The notes beneath the pieces were generated by a model that searched no databases, was not told the DNA's origin, and was given only the letters and a program-made list of their open reading frames with translations. A program made the position numbers and the translations under genes. A DNA stretch of 21,879 nt from a virus, in IMG/VR virus record IMGVR_UViG_3300044675_001133, positions 1 to 21,879 of that record; one strand, given 5' to 3'. This document shows, in pieces, positions 21,793 through 21,879 of this stretch; position 1 is the first letter of the stretch; every line of letters begins with the position of its first letter.

Positions 21793-21879
21793 ACCTTATG
21801 ATTATAGTGAGTATTACACCCACAACTAAACCTAAAAAGAACATGTTGTATCCGTTCTTTTTCTTAGTCTTTATCTTGA
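21758..21879 (-). CDS. Possible small membrane protein, N-terminus possibly outside window
   Basis: An open frame runs from the right edge to a TGA at 21758-21760. It has a basic stretch (KIKTKKKNGYN), then one hydrophobic helix (MFFLGLVVGVILTIII) and a short basic tail (RYAINQALKKFT). The layout is that of a small single-span membrane protein. The start could be the ATG at 21842-21844 (28 residues) or lie beyond the window. The last 35 nt overlap the metallophosphoesterase start in another frame. It is short and could be a chance frame, but the basic-hydrophobic-basic pattern supports it. Confidence 0.4.
   Translation of the reverse strand, partial: KIKTKKKNGYNMFFLGLVVGVILTIIIRYAINQALKKFT

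Overview
The window reads as part of the late (structure and packaging) block of a tailed, podovirus-like phage that infects a bacterium of the phylum Bacteroidetes. Every gene I can support lies on the minus strand, so transcription runs from the right edge to the left edge. Three things support this. First, the gene order is large terminase, portal, scaffold-like protein, major capsid, two short tail-connector-type proteins, a very long nozzle/stabilization-type protein, fibre-like proteins and internal virion proteins; this is the order of crAss-like and related Bacteroidetes podoviruses. Second, TAnnTTTG boxes, the -7 element of Bacteroidetes promoters, lie just upstream of several genes, and Shine-Dalgarno sequences are largely absent. 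Third, the DNA is AT-rich and the genes are packed with 1 to 7 nt gaps or 1 to 4 nt overlaps. No tRNA, CRISPR array, insertion sequence, integrase or plus-strand gene was seen. No gene-free stretch exceeds about 110 bases.

Layout from right to left (direction of transcription). A small membrane protein is cut by the right edge (21758-21879) and overlaps a calcineurin-like metallophosphoesterase (20920-21792). Next come a small coiled-coil protein (20656-20889), a 75-residue unknown (20392-20619), a protein that looks like a duplicated GroES-type co-chaperonin (19829-20392), a 94-residue protein in the small-terminase position (19548-19832), the large terminase (17342-19603) and the portal (14910-17345). 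A new promoter precedes the scaffold-like protein (13785-14867) and the major capsid protein (12319-13764). A UUCG-tetraloop terminator (about 12270-12302) follows the capsid gene. A conserved 252-residue unknown (11487-12245) comes next, with its own terminator at about 11402-11434, followed at once by a promoter that starts the tail block.

The tail block holds two connector/tail-tubular-like proteins (10631-11377 and 9701-10624), a 1538-residue beta-propeller-type nozzle protein (5083-9699), a 438-residue fibre-like protein (3756-5072) and a 267-residue protein resembling a module of nozzle proteins (2950-3753). Another promoter box precedes a pair of predicted internal (ejection/cargo) virion proteins (1984-2913 and 385-1980). 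The start of a further, probably large, virion protein with a tandem repeat is cut by the left edge (1-369).

The most interesting signals are: (i) a nearly identical 26-nt promoter-plus-leader cassette placed exactly against the start codons of two distant genes, with diverged copies elsewhere; (ii) terminator-promoter junctions that isolate one unknown gene behind the capsid gene; (iii) a possible phage GroES-like protein of unusual tandem design next to the terminase; (iv) a homologous Cys-containing C-terminal domain on both the nozzle and its neighbouring fibre-like protein; and (v) a tail module carried as a separate gene. Function calls rest on visible motifs, gene order and remembered family resemblance; no database search was possible.
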